From: Botryosphaeria dothidea
Taxonomy: Eukaryota; Ascomycota; Dothideomycetes; Botryosphaeriales; Botryosphaeriaceae
Assembly (NCBI GenBank): GCA_011503125.2
Contig: WWBZ02000016.1
Span: 2,108,001 to 2,172,000, forward strand
Direction: 5' to 3'
DNA length: 64,000 nucleotides
The translations under genes and the position numbers were made by a program. The stretch's first letter is position 1. Every line of letters begins with the position of its first letter. Positions 36,393 to 46,640 of the stretch are shown piece after piece. The notes below the pieces were generated by a model that worked only from the letters and a program-made list of their open reading frames with translations, was not told where the DNA came from and made no database searches.

Positions 36393-37414
36393 ACGGTGGA
36401 CTTATTGTGCAGGGCATGGAAATGGAGTTGGAGTCGCGGAGTCGAGTTGAGAGTGTTTGAACGCGGTGGGCAAAAGTGGAGAAATCTTCACTGCTTCGTC
36501 GAGGCATTGAACGTCCGCTGAGCGCGTCATGGCCGAGGGGTATTTCTAGAAGCAACCCAGTTTGGAAGAACGCATTGGGGATGGATATCTGCTTTTAGGA
36601 AATAAAATGCCATACGATTGAACGAAAAGCATTGATTGCCTATCACACTATCTCTACTTGTTTCATCCTTTTTTTGGAGTGTGTCCAAAAGTTGGGTTCG
36701 CCGTTTCATCATCCCAGCGTTTCTACGTCTGAACGACCACTTCTTCAAGATCTAGGTGTATAGTATCGCCCTCATAACCGCCAGGTGTGCTGAGACAGAC
36801 TGCCAGCGCTCAATGCAAATAGTAGATCAGATCCGTCATGAGGAGCACGTAAAGGATTCATCCAGACGGGAGTAGCAAACGAAAAAGCTTCGTGTTATCA
36901 ATTTGTACGTTCATAAGTGTAGTTAAGTAGGATAATAAATTTGAGTACTAGCGAAGCAAAGGAGACTCTCGGAGTGCTAGAGTGATAGCATGCTTCTAAT
37001 AAGAGAACATCGTGCCAACTACCGGCGCAAGGGTGGGTATATATATACAAGCGCCGTAGACGCACAAGGAGAAGGAAAAAATCATGTCAATACGGCTCTT
37101 ATCCCCAGACTTCTGTAGCTTTCCATCTCTCCGTCCATGAAGTGCTCCAAACAGCAGGACAAAGGAAAAAGGGGAGCATTCGACTGGAGGTGAGATACGT
37201 ATCCAGAGAAGTAGATCATGGCAGCACCAGGCGCCCTGCTATTCAACCAACAACATGTGTCCAAGATGCCTAGAAAAACGGAACCCCATGCCTCAAATGG
37301 GGTAGAAAGGGGAAGAGGAAGAAGAGAAGAGTTATGTTCGTCCTCGCAGAAGAGCCCATACTACTTTGTCGTCATTAATTTCACGGTCCGTGGCCTGGTG
37401 CAAGGGATCAAGGA
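36393..37414. other. Convergent intergenic region TMA22 / MPS1
   Basis: About 1 kb between converging stops, AT-richer than its surroundings. A short match to one inner arm of the MITE family (aggattcatccagacgg, about 36856) is too small to call a copy. Nothing else is recognised. Confidence 0.5.
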
Positions 37415-39390
37415 TTACACCTCCTCCAGCAGGTCTCGAATCTTGGCGTAGAAGCTGCCGGGGTATTGCCTTATCTCCTCTTCTGTCGGCATCGGCTTGC
37501 TCTGGTCTCTGAAGCGGTCCGCGACTCGTTGAATGATCTGACCTAAGAGCGCCTCAGGGATCCTAAGGTCCTCACCTGAGTCAGGGCAGAGGAATTCGTC
37601 CCTCTCGCTGAGCATCTCGGGGATGGTAGGACGGCGAGCAGGGTCGCGCTGGAGGCAGCGCTTCAGTGTCTTCTTGAGACCCGTGGGAATGCGTATGTTG
37701 CCAAGCCCGTGCGAGGGGAACTCGATCTCGACGTTGGGGTTGACGATGGCCATGACACGATGGATCTGGTTGGGAATATGGGCGAAGGGTGGCCTGCCGT
37801 AGACCATCTGGTACAGGATGCACCCCAAACTCCAGACATCACTTGGCTTGCCCAGCTTCATACAGCGGCCGAGCGATGAGTCGCCGTTGGGTCCGTGGCG
37901 GGCGGTTGCGTTTGCATCCTGGAGGGATTCTGGAGACATGTAGTTGGGTGTGCCGACGTGGGAATCTCGGTGAACGTTGACGGTATTGTCGATATCGATA
38001 GCGTTGGCGATACCAAAGTCAATGAGCTTAAGGCGTCCCTGGATTAAGAGGAAGTTTGCAGGTTTCAGATCTGAGTGCACGATATCGTACTCGTGAACGG
38101 ATGCGACACACTCAAGCATCTCTTTCCAGTAGTAGCGTGTGAAAGAAAGATCCAGGTGGGCATCCTCGGGGTCAATCTTCATGCGTAGAATACGAGCAAG
38201 GTCGGACTCTCCAATGTCCATGAGCTGAATTTCAGTTAGCAGCAAAACAGCGGAATTCAGCCGTCTCCAGCTAGGCGTGCGACAAAGGGTCGGGATGTAC
38301 TCACCACACTAAGCACCTGCTTCTCCTCGTCAACTTCCCAGTCAAAGAGCCGGACAACCCGCTCCACGCCCTCTAGTTTTCTCAGGAGCTCGATTTCTCC
38401 CTTGTAACCGCGCACTGCGTTTTCATCCGCATCTTCCAGCTTCACTCTCTTCAAGGCGAACAGCTTGCCGTTTTCGGCCATAACTCGGTATACGTCAGAG
38501 CTTCCGCCCTTTCCAATCCTGCCAATTTCTTGATAGGGCTTTCCGTTCACCAAAAATGCTCTCCTTCTCTTCTTCTGCTTTACAGTCGAGGCGCCAGCAG
38601 CAGCTGTTGCGGTGTCTAAAACCGACATTCTGGGCGGGGGAGGTGGAGCAGGACGTAAAGGAGTATTCACGCTGACAGGTGCTAGGGGAACGGGCTTGTT
38701 TTCGCTCTGAGAAGACGGCCTGACCGCAGGTTCGGCTTTCATAAAAGAATCCTTCATTAGAGAATCGACCTTTGTGTTGGAGTTGACTCTCATGACCGAC
38801 TCGGCCTTCATCGTGGAGGCCGGGAGGTTCTCCTGATCATTCGCTGGGCTGGTGATGCGGACGATTCGGGGGCTGCCCGCCCTGGGTGCCTGCGGGCTCC
38901 CACTAGCTTGAGGGCTAGCAGAATGGGATGCATCCAAGGAAGGTTGCTGTGGTTGTTGCTCATCCTCGCTCTGCGGAGTGCGCCGCAGCCTGCGCATTGG
39001 GGCACCCCGCAAAGGCACCCTTTTGATTCGCAGCGACGGGGCGGGAGTGATTGTGTCCTGCATTGGCGTGTCGGTGTGGCCGAGGGAGTTTCTTGAGATG
39101 CGAAGCTTAGGGGCACCGGGTTGCCTTGCAGGAGAGCTCGGGGCGTCTTGGCCGAGGAGAGCTCGGGTGTAGGGGTTCAGCTTCATGGGCTGCTCGATCT
39201 CATCTTCGGAGCTATCGCCAATGTCGATGCGCTGCATCATGGGGGCGTTGGCACTGAAGCCATGAGATTGGGTTAGGATAGAGATGGGCGACTCGCGCCT
39301 ATGCTGCAGCGAGCTACGCATCGGATGTTGACGCGACGGGCGGCCGCCGTTGCTGTAGGACGACAGAGGAGTTGGCGAAGCTGCGGCCAT
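37415..39390 (-). CDS. MPS1: Dual-specificity spindle-checkpoint kinase Mps1 (TTK)
   Basis: Kinetochore and spindle-pole kinase that starts the spindle assembly checkpoint. Two exons (39390-38305, 38224-37415) with an 80-nt intron (QVLSV|LMDIGESDLARIL); 631 residues from the ATG at 39390. The N-terminal half is Ser/Pro-rich and probably disordered. Kinase domain: Gly-loop IGKGGSSDVY, Lys in LFALKRVKLE, catalytic loop IVHSDLKPANFLL, IDFGIAN, and the Mps1-type activation segment VNVHRDSHVGTPNYMSPE, then KPSDVWSLGC. The frame stays open upstream to at least 39500 without an ATG, so an upstream exon or a longer N-terminus is possible. The HSDLKPAN / VNVHR combination is specific for Mps1. Confidence 0.93.
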
Positions 39391-40014
39391 GGCGTCAAGC
39401 GAGATGCGACCGCAGAGAGTATGCGATGCTGAAGGGGTCTCGGGGCGAGTGTCAATCAATCTAGCGAATGCCGAGTCGGTGCTACCGTTCCATAGGGGAT
39501 GCTGACAAGGTGGGCGAGATACTGGGGCGTCGTCGCGTCGTGAGGGTGATGGAGTTGCGGACGTCGAGGCCGCGAGATTTACGTGAGGTTTGGCTTGCGC
39601 TGCCGGGGCAACGGCACCAGCGCACGTGATTGGACCCGCCTGCCAACGCGCAACGACGCCTTGCGATGCGAATGCGGATGAAAAGAGCGATGGTTCTGGC
39701 CGGATGGTGATGTTGTTTCAGCGGCTCGACCGAGGCGCGTGATTTTGATTCCCCGTCCCTGAGCGTTGCCGCCGCTTTGATCACCCCATGCGCATCAGGA
39801 ACCAGCCCGTCTGCAGCCCTACCAGACCATGTCTGGACCTACCAATCAGAGCAAAATCATACATATGCTTTGTTTCTACAAGTTTACAGCAGCAAAAGAC
39901 GGGTCCCATGCCCATGCCCTCCAACGCCCGTGTGCCCATGCCAGCCGAATCGACCGTGCCGCCAGCGCCATTCCATGCTTTGTGTCCCCGACCAGCTGTT
40001 CCGAGTTCCAGCCC
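39391..40014. other. Region upstream of MPS1 and downstream of PTC7
   Basis: About 620 bp between two minus-strand genes. It probably holds the MPS1 promoter or a 5' exon, and the PTC7 3' UTR. ORFs here are out-of-frame shadows. Confidence 0.45.
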
Positions 40015-41333
40015 TCACAGCTTGCTCTCTCTGCCATCCTCGACTGCAACAGCCACCACGACACAGATATCATCCGGCTTTCCGCCATGCCAGTTCTCCC
40101 CGGGGTAGTATTTCTGCACCTCCTTTGCGAACGGACCATCCCTCCTGGTATTGAGACTTGCCGCCTTGGCCTCCCCAGCAACGGCTAGTGCAAGCAGTGC
40201 TTGTAGTGTGTTGTTATCTGATTTGCCGATACCGCCCTTTTCCGTGAGAGTCCGAAGATGAGGGCTGACCACGAATTCCTCTCTGGTGTCGATCCATCCG
40301 CCCAGCGCCGTCATGTGTTTGCCAATGATGGTAAGCACATCCTGCGGGCTCAAATTGTCCCACACGCCATCAGTTGCAAACACCAAAACATCTCCGTGCT
40401 TGACTTTGTGATTCGTGACAGCTGAGTCTTTTGGCGTCTCCGCATGTGCGACCGAGCCTCCAAAGAGCTTCATCTGGGCAAGCATCTGAGCGGGGATCTT
40501 GGACATCTGGTACGGGGTGTTGAAAGCGTGTGTTTGCGGCGGAGAAAAGTAGCGAACAGCGTTCAGACCAAGGTGAATGAAGCCCGAATCACCTAGGCTT
40601 TTAATGCGTTAGCTCGATCTGCGTGCGCCAACCAAGATACTTACTTGGCTACTTCGACGGAGCCGTCGGGCTCCGCTGTCGCAATGCATGCAGTGCTTCC
40701 ACCACCAACTATAGCATTATCATTGGTGACATTTCCGTAGCCGATTTGAAGCAGATCCTTGGGATGCAGTGGTCCCTTCGCAAATCCTTCCGGGTAGCCA
40801 TTGGCGGCCACAGCCATGTAGTCGCAAAGGCCATGGGCGAAATCAGCGGGGTCCACGCCGGATTCAGTCCAGCCACCGACGCCGTCTGCGACTCCGAAAG
40901 CAACAGCGCCAGTGTCGCCGACTTGGTTCACGAAGAACGAGTCCTGTCCGCTCGCCGGCCGCTTGTGCCCGCCCTTCTTTGTCAACCGGACGAAAGGATT
41001 ATGGTTGAAGAGATTGTACTCGGGGTTGAACTGGTGGCCCTTGGCCGAGTACGAGGCGGATATGCGGTAGGTGAATTTGGGCATCTGGGACTGGCTGCTG
41101 GAGAAGGCGCTGAAGGTTCGGGCAGCGGGCGTGTTCGAGGATATCCACGACGACAGGCGTGGAGCCTTTGCCAAACTATCATTGCATGCCTGCAATTGCG
41201 TGCAGGCGGCGAGACCGGCTCCAGCAGCTTGAGAGAGCTTGCTTTGTAGAACTAGACGAGGGCCAGCGAAGCTCATCGCAATCGCAATCAAGAGGACGAG
41301 GAAAGAAACGAGAAGGCGGACGGTCGCACGCAT
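40015..41333 (-). CDS. PTC7: PP2C-type phosphatase Ptc7
   Basis: Mn/Mg-dependent Ser/Thr phosphatase of the SpoIIE-like PP2C branch; in yeast Ptc7 acts on coenzyme Q synthesis in mitochondria and has a membrane isoform. Two exons (41333-40645, 40597-40015) with a 47-nt intron; the splice recreates VANLGDSGF. 423 residues. Metal-site motifs: GQDSFFV, FGVADGVGGW, FATDGVWDNL and KPDDICVVVAVAV. Near the N-terminus is a hydrophobic stretch (LLVSFLVLLIAIAM), either a membrane anchor or part of a presequence. I start at ATG 41333 because the frame further upstream has no ATG. It shares a 254-bp divergent promoter with PRP4. Confidence 0.92.
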
Positions 41334-41587
41334 GGGCGACCACGAAAGAAGCTGGCTAGGCAATGTGCATTACAGCGCAGAGGAAGAGAGAGAGTGGAGG
41401 TGTGGATCAAGAAAGGTAACGGGGCAGAGTGCGGCGCCGTGGATGACGGCGTAGCCATAGCGCAAAGTAGAACCAGCGTCACAGCGGAGCAGGAGGAAGG
41501 TTTTAGCGCGGCCGCAGCCTCACCCAAGTCTAGTCTACACCTACTTGCGCGCCTCACCCACCACATACCACCCGCCCACCAGCCAAG
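41334..41587. promoter_or_regulatory. Short divergent promoter PTC7 / PRP4
   Basis: Only 254 bp separate the PTC7 and PRP4 start codons. No TATA box is evident. Promoter role is inferred from position. Confidence 0.5.
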
Positions 41588-43362
41588 ATGATGCACCCGT
41601 CGAGACAAGCATATGTGGAGGAGGAGCCGCAAGAGGTAAGCCTGACATGCCCCGTATCCTCTCCTCACAGTCGCCCGGTGTTCACAAGTATACAAAATAG
41701 AGGGCGCGATTCGTGTGCAGCGTCGCGATCACACCCTCGCGGCCGGTAGCATGAACAAGGCGCTGATGTGCATGTCTGTGGACAGAATGTTGATATGGGC
41801 GGCATCGATCTTGCCAATGTCCGTACGTATCCTCAACTACCCAAATTACGTGAACATGAAGCTAATGCAGCTCTGCAGCTATCGATCGCGACTATTCTCT
41901 TCCTTCTGGCGCCGCCGGCATTCCCTCCGAGAAAGCATCGGCCATTCTCGCGCAGTTCGAGCGCAAACGTCTAGCTGCTACCATCGCCGTCCCCACCGAT
42001 GACCACAAAGTTCGCCTACGTCTACGAGAACTCGGCGAGCCCGTAACACTATTCGGAGAGGGTCCTGGAGATAGGCGGGACCGTCTAAGAGAGCTTCTCA
42101 CCCAAAAAATAGAGTCTGGGCAGCATGACACCGAAGGCGATACCCAGATGCGGGATCAGTCTGCCGAGGCCGATGCCGAAGACGAGGGGAACGAGGAGTT
42201 CTACACTGAGGGTCTGGAAGAGTTGTTGGAAGCGCGGAAGGACATAGCGAGGTATTCGCTATCAAGGGCGCAGAATCGCATTGCATACCAGAAGACGGAA
42301 TCCACCATACCTCTGCGTACTCACGTGAAGCACCGCAAGAACGTCAAAGAGCGTCTGGAAGGATTCGACCTGTTTGGTTCCCAGATTGCTGGAGACAGAC
42401 CCGTTAGTATTGCGCGCTTCTCGCCCAATGGGGAGATGATTGTGGCGGGAAATTGGGGTGGCAGCATCCGGTTGCTCGACGTTCCCAACCTTGAGGAGAA
42501 GGGCGTGCTTCGTGGACATACCGATCGGATAGGCGGTTTGGCTTGGTTTCCGGGTGCAACAATATCAGGCAGCAATGTCTCACCATCTTCTCTCAACCTG
42601 GCATCTGGGGCTGGCGAAGGTCAGATCCATCTTTGGTCGCTCGAACAAGATACCCCGATATCGTCTTTGTCGGGTCACACCGGCCGTGTTTGCCGTGTAG
42701 AATTTCACCCCTCAGGCAAATATCTTGCGTCAGCTTCGTTCGATACAACTTGGCGTCTATGGGATGTAAACACTACCACCGAGTTACTGCTGCAAGAAGG
42801 CCACTCACGCGAAGTTTACACGGTCAGCTTCAATCATGATGGGTCTCTCATCGCAAGTGCTGGCCTCGACAGTATTGGCAGGATCTGGGATCTTCGTACA
42901 GGCCGCATGGTCATGCTTTTGGACAGCCACATCAGCCCTATCTACGGCTTGGATTGGAGTGCCGATGGTTATCGCGTGCTTTCAGGGTCCGGCGACGGAT
43001 TTGCGAAATGCTGGGATGTACGTGCCGTTCGCGAGATGGGTAGCATTGGTGCTCACAGGGGAGGTGTGACGGATCTGCGTTGGTTCAAGGGGATCGATGG
43101 TCCTGCGAACGGCTATATGCCGGTGAAGGACGAGGGCGGCAACTTGCAACCGAAAAAGGCAGGTACTTTCTTTGTTTCCTGTGGGTTTGACAAGAACGTC
43201 AGGATCTTCAGCGCGGATGATTGGGCGTTGTGCAAAACGCTCAGTGGACATGCGGGAAATGTGCTCAGTACGGATGTCAGTCATGATGCAAGATGGATTT
43301 GCAGCTCAGGTCATGACAGGACAGTAAAGCTGTGGGCCAGGGACGATGGAGAAGGTTTATAA
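41588..43362 (+). CDS. PRP4: U4/U6 snRNP protein Prp4 (PRPF4), WD40 splicing factor
   Basis: Core component of the U4/U6 di-snRNP with Prp3. Three exons: 41588-41635, a 37-nt exon 41786-41822, and 41879-43362; 522 residues. The joins give [36 protein letters not shown]. The splicing-factor motif (SFM) is [20 protein letters not shown] then [17 protein letters not shown]. The C-terminal half has seven WD40-type repeats, for example [41 protein letters not shown] and [15 protein letters not shown]. Intron 1 is 150 nt with competing acceptors (for example ag near 41679), so the exon 2 boundary is the least certain part. Confidence 0.92.
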
Positions 43363-44130
43363 GAGCATTCGAGTGAAATACCGGTAAGCAACTGGCCTAC
43401 GGAAGCAAGTGAGGTCCACAGCTAGCCTCAGAGAGCATCAGAACAAAAGTAATCCTTCTTTGTCCTGTTCCTAAATGTGTGATGTAATTTTCCCCCAGCT
43501 GGACGGATGGTCCCGCCATTCAGGATTTTCTCTCTGCAGTCAGTTTAGTGCAGAATACGACGCTTCCATAACAAGTAAGGCAGAAATAGATACAACATGC
43601 CATATGGAGCTGAAGTATTCATCCAGATAGCTTTGTCACCTGAAATGTAACACACTTACGTCCGGGTGAAATGCTTCAGTTCCTTATGGCGTTCTATTAG
43701 CTGAATACAATTGCTGTCAACCGTCAGCAGTAGCCCCTCTCAGCATTTCTCCCCCTTGATAGCATGATGTAGTTGAGTGTACCCTGCACGGATGCAGGGT
43801 AGCGAACTACACTTGGGAGCTCGCCCACGTTGGCTTTGCGAATCTGGTACCCAACATGACATGCCTTTCTGCGGGGACTAGCAAGAATGTGTAGACACTT
43901 CCATACAGGATGCTTCTCCACCAGGAAAAAAGTAATGCAACCAGATCCAACCCGTACAATGATTTCTCACTGCTTACAGAAGTCCTGTCCATCATCAGGG
44001 TCGATATGCTTGTCAAACACGTAGGTCGCCCGTGGATTCACCGTCACTGTGGTGCAACTCGCCCATAACGTGGTCAATGTCGTTTTCGTAACAACCATAG
44101 AGTCTGGCTCAGCAGCTACTCGATGACCTG
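43363..44130. other. Intergenic PRP4 / crystallin-like gene with one MITE-like copy
   Basis: Contains the element at 43600-43742. On the minus strand a frame without stops runs from 44108 to 43967 and may be a last exon of the crystallin-like gene (see findings). An imperfect palindrome (accctgcacggatgcagggt) is at about 43781-43800. Confidence 0.5.
43600..43742. mobile_element. MITE-like element
   Basis: The inner arms are catatggagctgaagtattc and gtgaaatgcttcagttcctt with atgg closing the palindrome at about 43689. The right outer remnant reads tgtcaaccgtcagcagtagc and ends near 43742. It begins 238 bp after the PRP4 stop. Confidence 0.7.
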
Positions 44131-44672
44131 TTAGCATTGGCTCATTAACAACAGTGTTTGGAAAAGCTTTGGTGCACCTGCGCGTTCATGCGAGTCTGTC
44201 AAGTTGCACTTTACGCTTGAGATGCGGTTGTCCCAGTTGCCCTTTTCCTTGGTCAGGTCAACAATGCCCGGGTACTGGAGGCTCGTCACCAAGTCATCGC
44301 CATCGCCCACGCAATTGGTGTTTCTGGAAGCGAGCTTAGTACCGCGGACGCGCCATTGTCGATTTCCTGCCGGAAAACTTACATGTATGCATTGCACGTG
44401 TACCCCGGGTCAGGTCCGAATGAGGAGATCCTGTCATTCCACAATAGTGAAAAATTTAGGCATTCTCCAACGGGTGTCTGGAACCACTGGCACCTGCCAT
44501 CCCAATTGGCTTCGTCGCAGACGTAAAAACTTGTACGGGAGAGGTCGATGCGTTTCACCAGCATAGACGAAGGTATGGACATCTCTACGCCTATCTCCGG
44601 CGACTTTAAAAGAGCAGTGGTAAGTTCCGCGAAGGTAACGAAGAGCACTATTGTGCTTCCAAGCAGGCGCAT
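44131..44672 (-). CDS. Secreted two-motif beta-gamma-crystallin-like protein
   Basis: A small secreted Cys-rich protein of 160 residues in two exons (44672-44383, 44323-44131), with a 59-nt intron carrying a textbook tactaag branch. Signal peptide MRLLGSTIVLFVTFAELTTA; a KR pair (residues 40-41) could be a Kex2 site. The mature part reads FYVCDEANWDGRCQWF, then WNDRISSFGPD (N79-D80-R-I-S83-S84), and later NWDNRISSVKC (D128-N129-R-I-S132-S133). Both six-residue strings match the N/D-N/D-x-x-S/T-S double-clamp calcium motif of beta-gamma-crystallins. There are six cysteines in the mature chain. The 3' end is uncertain: either the stop at 44131 or a further spliced exon ending at 43967. The family call is from motif, not from a search. 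Confidence 0.68.
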
Positions 44673-46027
44673 GATGGTCTCTGGTATGTAGAAAGCCGGG
44701 TCAACAGGTGTAGTTTGGAATGTGCATTCTCTTCGTTCTGCACATTGGGTGTTTACTATTTTATGGCGCAATATATTTCCTTCGAAATAGGACCGCCGCA
44801 CATTTAGCATCCTTCAGGAACTTCCTAAAGAATACGCGAACGAGCGACGTGCCTCTCCCACGTCAGTCCTGGCCTCGCACTTGATCTTCACTGCTCAAAG
44901 CATACCAACCTTCAAAGGCAGGGAATCGATACCCAACTGACCGCGTGAATCCAATGAGGGACTAAAGAAAATGGTAAGACATCTACTACTCTTTCATGAA
45001 TCATGCTTCCCTCCGTTTTGCTGGTCGTTTACTTCGTAAAGCAGCACGTGGCATGCCACACGTTTCAAACGGATGGAGGATGCAGCTAGACTGGACTCGA
45101 ATTTTGTGGCAGATGAGAGAGTTGGCGAAGACTGGCTCATTATGCATAGCACATGCTGGTCTGGTGATGAGAGCGATCTGCAGATGATGGGAATTGAGAC
45201 GTTCCAAGTGGACATCTTTGTGTGCTGGCTCAAAACGTCAAATGTGTAACGAAACCCAATCATTCTTGACGGTAGCTGCACCTTCCTACGCTGTGAAGCT
45301 GCAGCAAACCCATCCAGGCAAGCAATAGCGGCCGTGGTTGGAAGTGCCGGGCGGCGGATGAGCAGGGGCCCAAATGGGCCAAACCATACCCTTCTGCCAG
45401 CAAACGTACACTCCAGTGGCAACGTTGTTAAAAAAAAGATAAATCTCAACACCGCAAAGACGGTGGTAATTTCCACACTTGCTGTGGACATGTTTTACGG
45501 TCCCTTCCTACTTCTCTTCTCACGCCTGTCCCATTTTGGCAGCAACAAATACAAGCCATAGCATCACCAGACAAACAGAATCACAAGGGGATACCGGTCA
45601 TACCTGCATATCTTAAGTGCTCCGGCACCAAGATCAAGGAAGGGCCCCGAGAAAAGTCTGCGAAGCCCAGTGTGTCACTACAGTCCGGGGGCGATTGTCA
45701 CACGAGCCCCATTGACAGAAGCAACCTCTACCACGACTCACAACTGTTACATCACAAAAAAAAAGCCATTCAGAGCATGCCACTCGTGCGTCAACCAGAC
45801 CGGGACCCTACATTCAGGCCTTGGAGCTTTCTCAACGGACTCATTGCTGCAACATTGCCCCGCCGCGTTGACAGCATGAATATGCCAGACGAAGTCGAAA
45901 ACGCAAACCGAGAATATGACAAGGGTATCCTGTCCCGCTCGATGGACCAGGAGCCGGATGAAGGTGCGGTCATAGAAAGCGTTGAAAGTGACGTGCTTGG
46001 CGCTGGCCCGGCAGCCAACGACGGCCT
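44673..46027. other. Intergenic region, no supported gene
   Basis: Contains only short overlapping ORFs on both strands (for example minus 45491-44994) without signals of real coding sequence. No repeat or RNA gene is recognised. Confidence 0.45.
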
Positions 46028-46470
46028 CTACAAGAGGCCCGTGGGTAACGACAACAAGCTCTCAGCCCAATACACGAGCGAAGAAGCAAAACCCCAATAG
46101 GGCACTCGAGCAATCAGGGAGAGTTCTTTCAGCCACAGCAACCTGAGTGCGCCGAATAGTGTCGACAAAATCGGCCTGGATGAGAGTGGCGCCATTGGCG
46201 TGAGTGCAAAGCCGAAGAAGACCCCTGCTACGGAGACTTGTGTGGTGGCGCATAGACGGCTAGATACGGAACCGAGGATGCTATAGAACTTACCCGCGTC
46301 GACAGATACCAAAGACGGGTGGACAGCGGTGAAGTCAAGATGCCGACGGACCAGGACCGTACCAATTACGTAAACTGGAAGCAGAATTACAAGGCCTACC
46401 AGGCGCAGAAGCAACGGGAAGAAAAAGACGTAGGAGAGGGAGAAGGTGCATGAAGGAGCTGCATTGCTGT
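46028..46470 (-). pseudogene. Probable membrane-protein remnant cut at a MITE-like element
   Basis: The frame is open from 46470 to the stop at 46028 and reads NAAPSCTFSLSYVFFFPLLL then VILLPVYVIGTVLVRRHLDF, VSVAGVFFGFALTP and a Leu-rich end. Two or three hydrophobic segments suggest a piece of a fungal multi-span membrane protein. There is no in-frame ATG at the 5' side, where the frame runs straight into the end of the element at 46471-46640. I do not recognise the family. A short live gene with unseen exons is the alternative. Confidence 0.35.
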
Positions 46471-46640
46471 TCAGGAAGGTGCTGTAGCCGACGGTTTACA
46501 GATGCAACTTCATGAGAGGTCGAAGCATCCGTCCGGATAGCGTTGTCATCCCAAATGCAATGCGCTAATGCTTCAACTCCCCACGGAGTGACATATTGGA
46601 GATCACTGCCGCCAGCCGTCGGCTGCAGCACCCTTCTGTA
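46471..46640. mobile_element. Near-complete nested inverted-repeat (MITE-like) element
   Basis: The left outer arm (caggaaggtgctgtagccga) pairs with the right outer arm (gtcggctgcagcacccttct then GTA), which ends at 46640. Inner arms are gaggtcgaagcatccgtccg and atgcttcaactccccacgg. It directly abuts the membrane-protein remnant. TA occurs only at the right end. Confidence 0.78.

Noticed and set aside
36840..36880. Short match to an inner arm of the repeat family
   Set aside because: Only one arm of under 20 bp; no partner arm, so not counted as a copy.
44994..45491. 165-codon minus-strand ORF
   Set aside because: No domain, biased composition, no splice or start support; looks like chance ORF in intergenic DNA.
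45672..46100. 142-codon plus-strand ORF ending near the membrane-protein remnant
   Set aside because: Overlaps the hydrophobic minus-strand frame and shows no recognisable motif; the hydrophobic minus frame is the better explanation for its right end.
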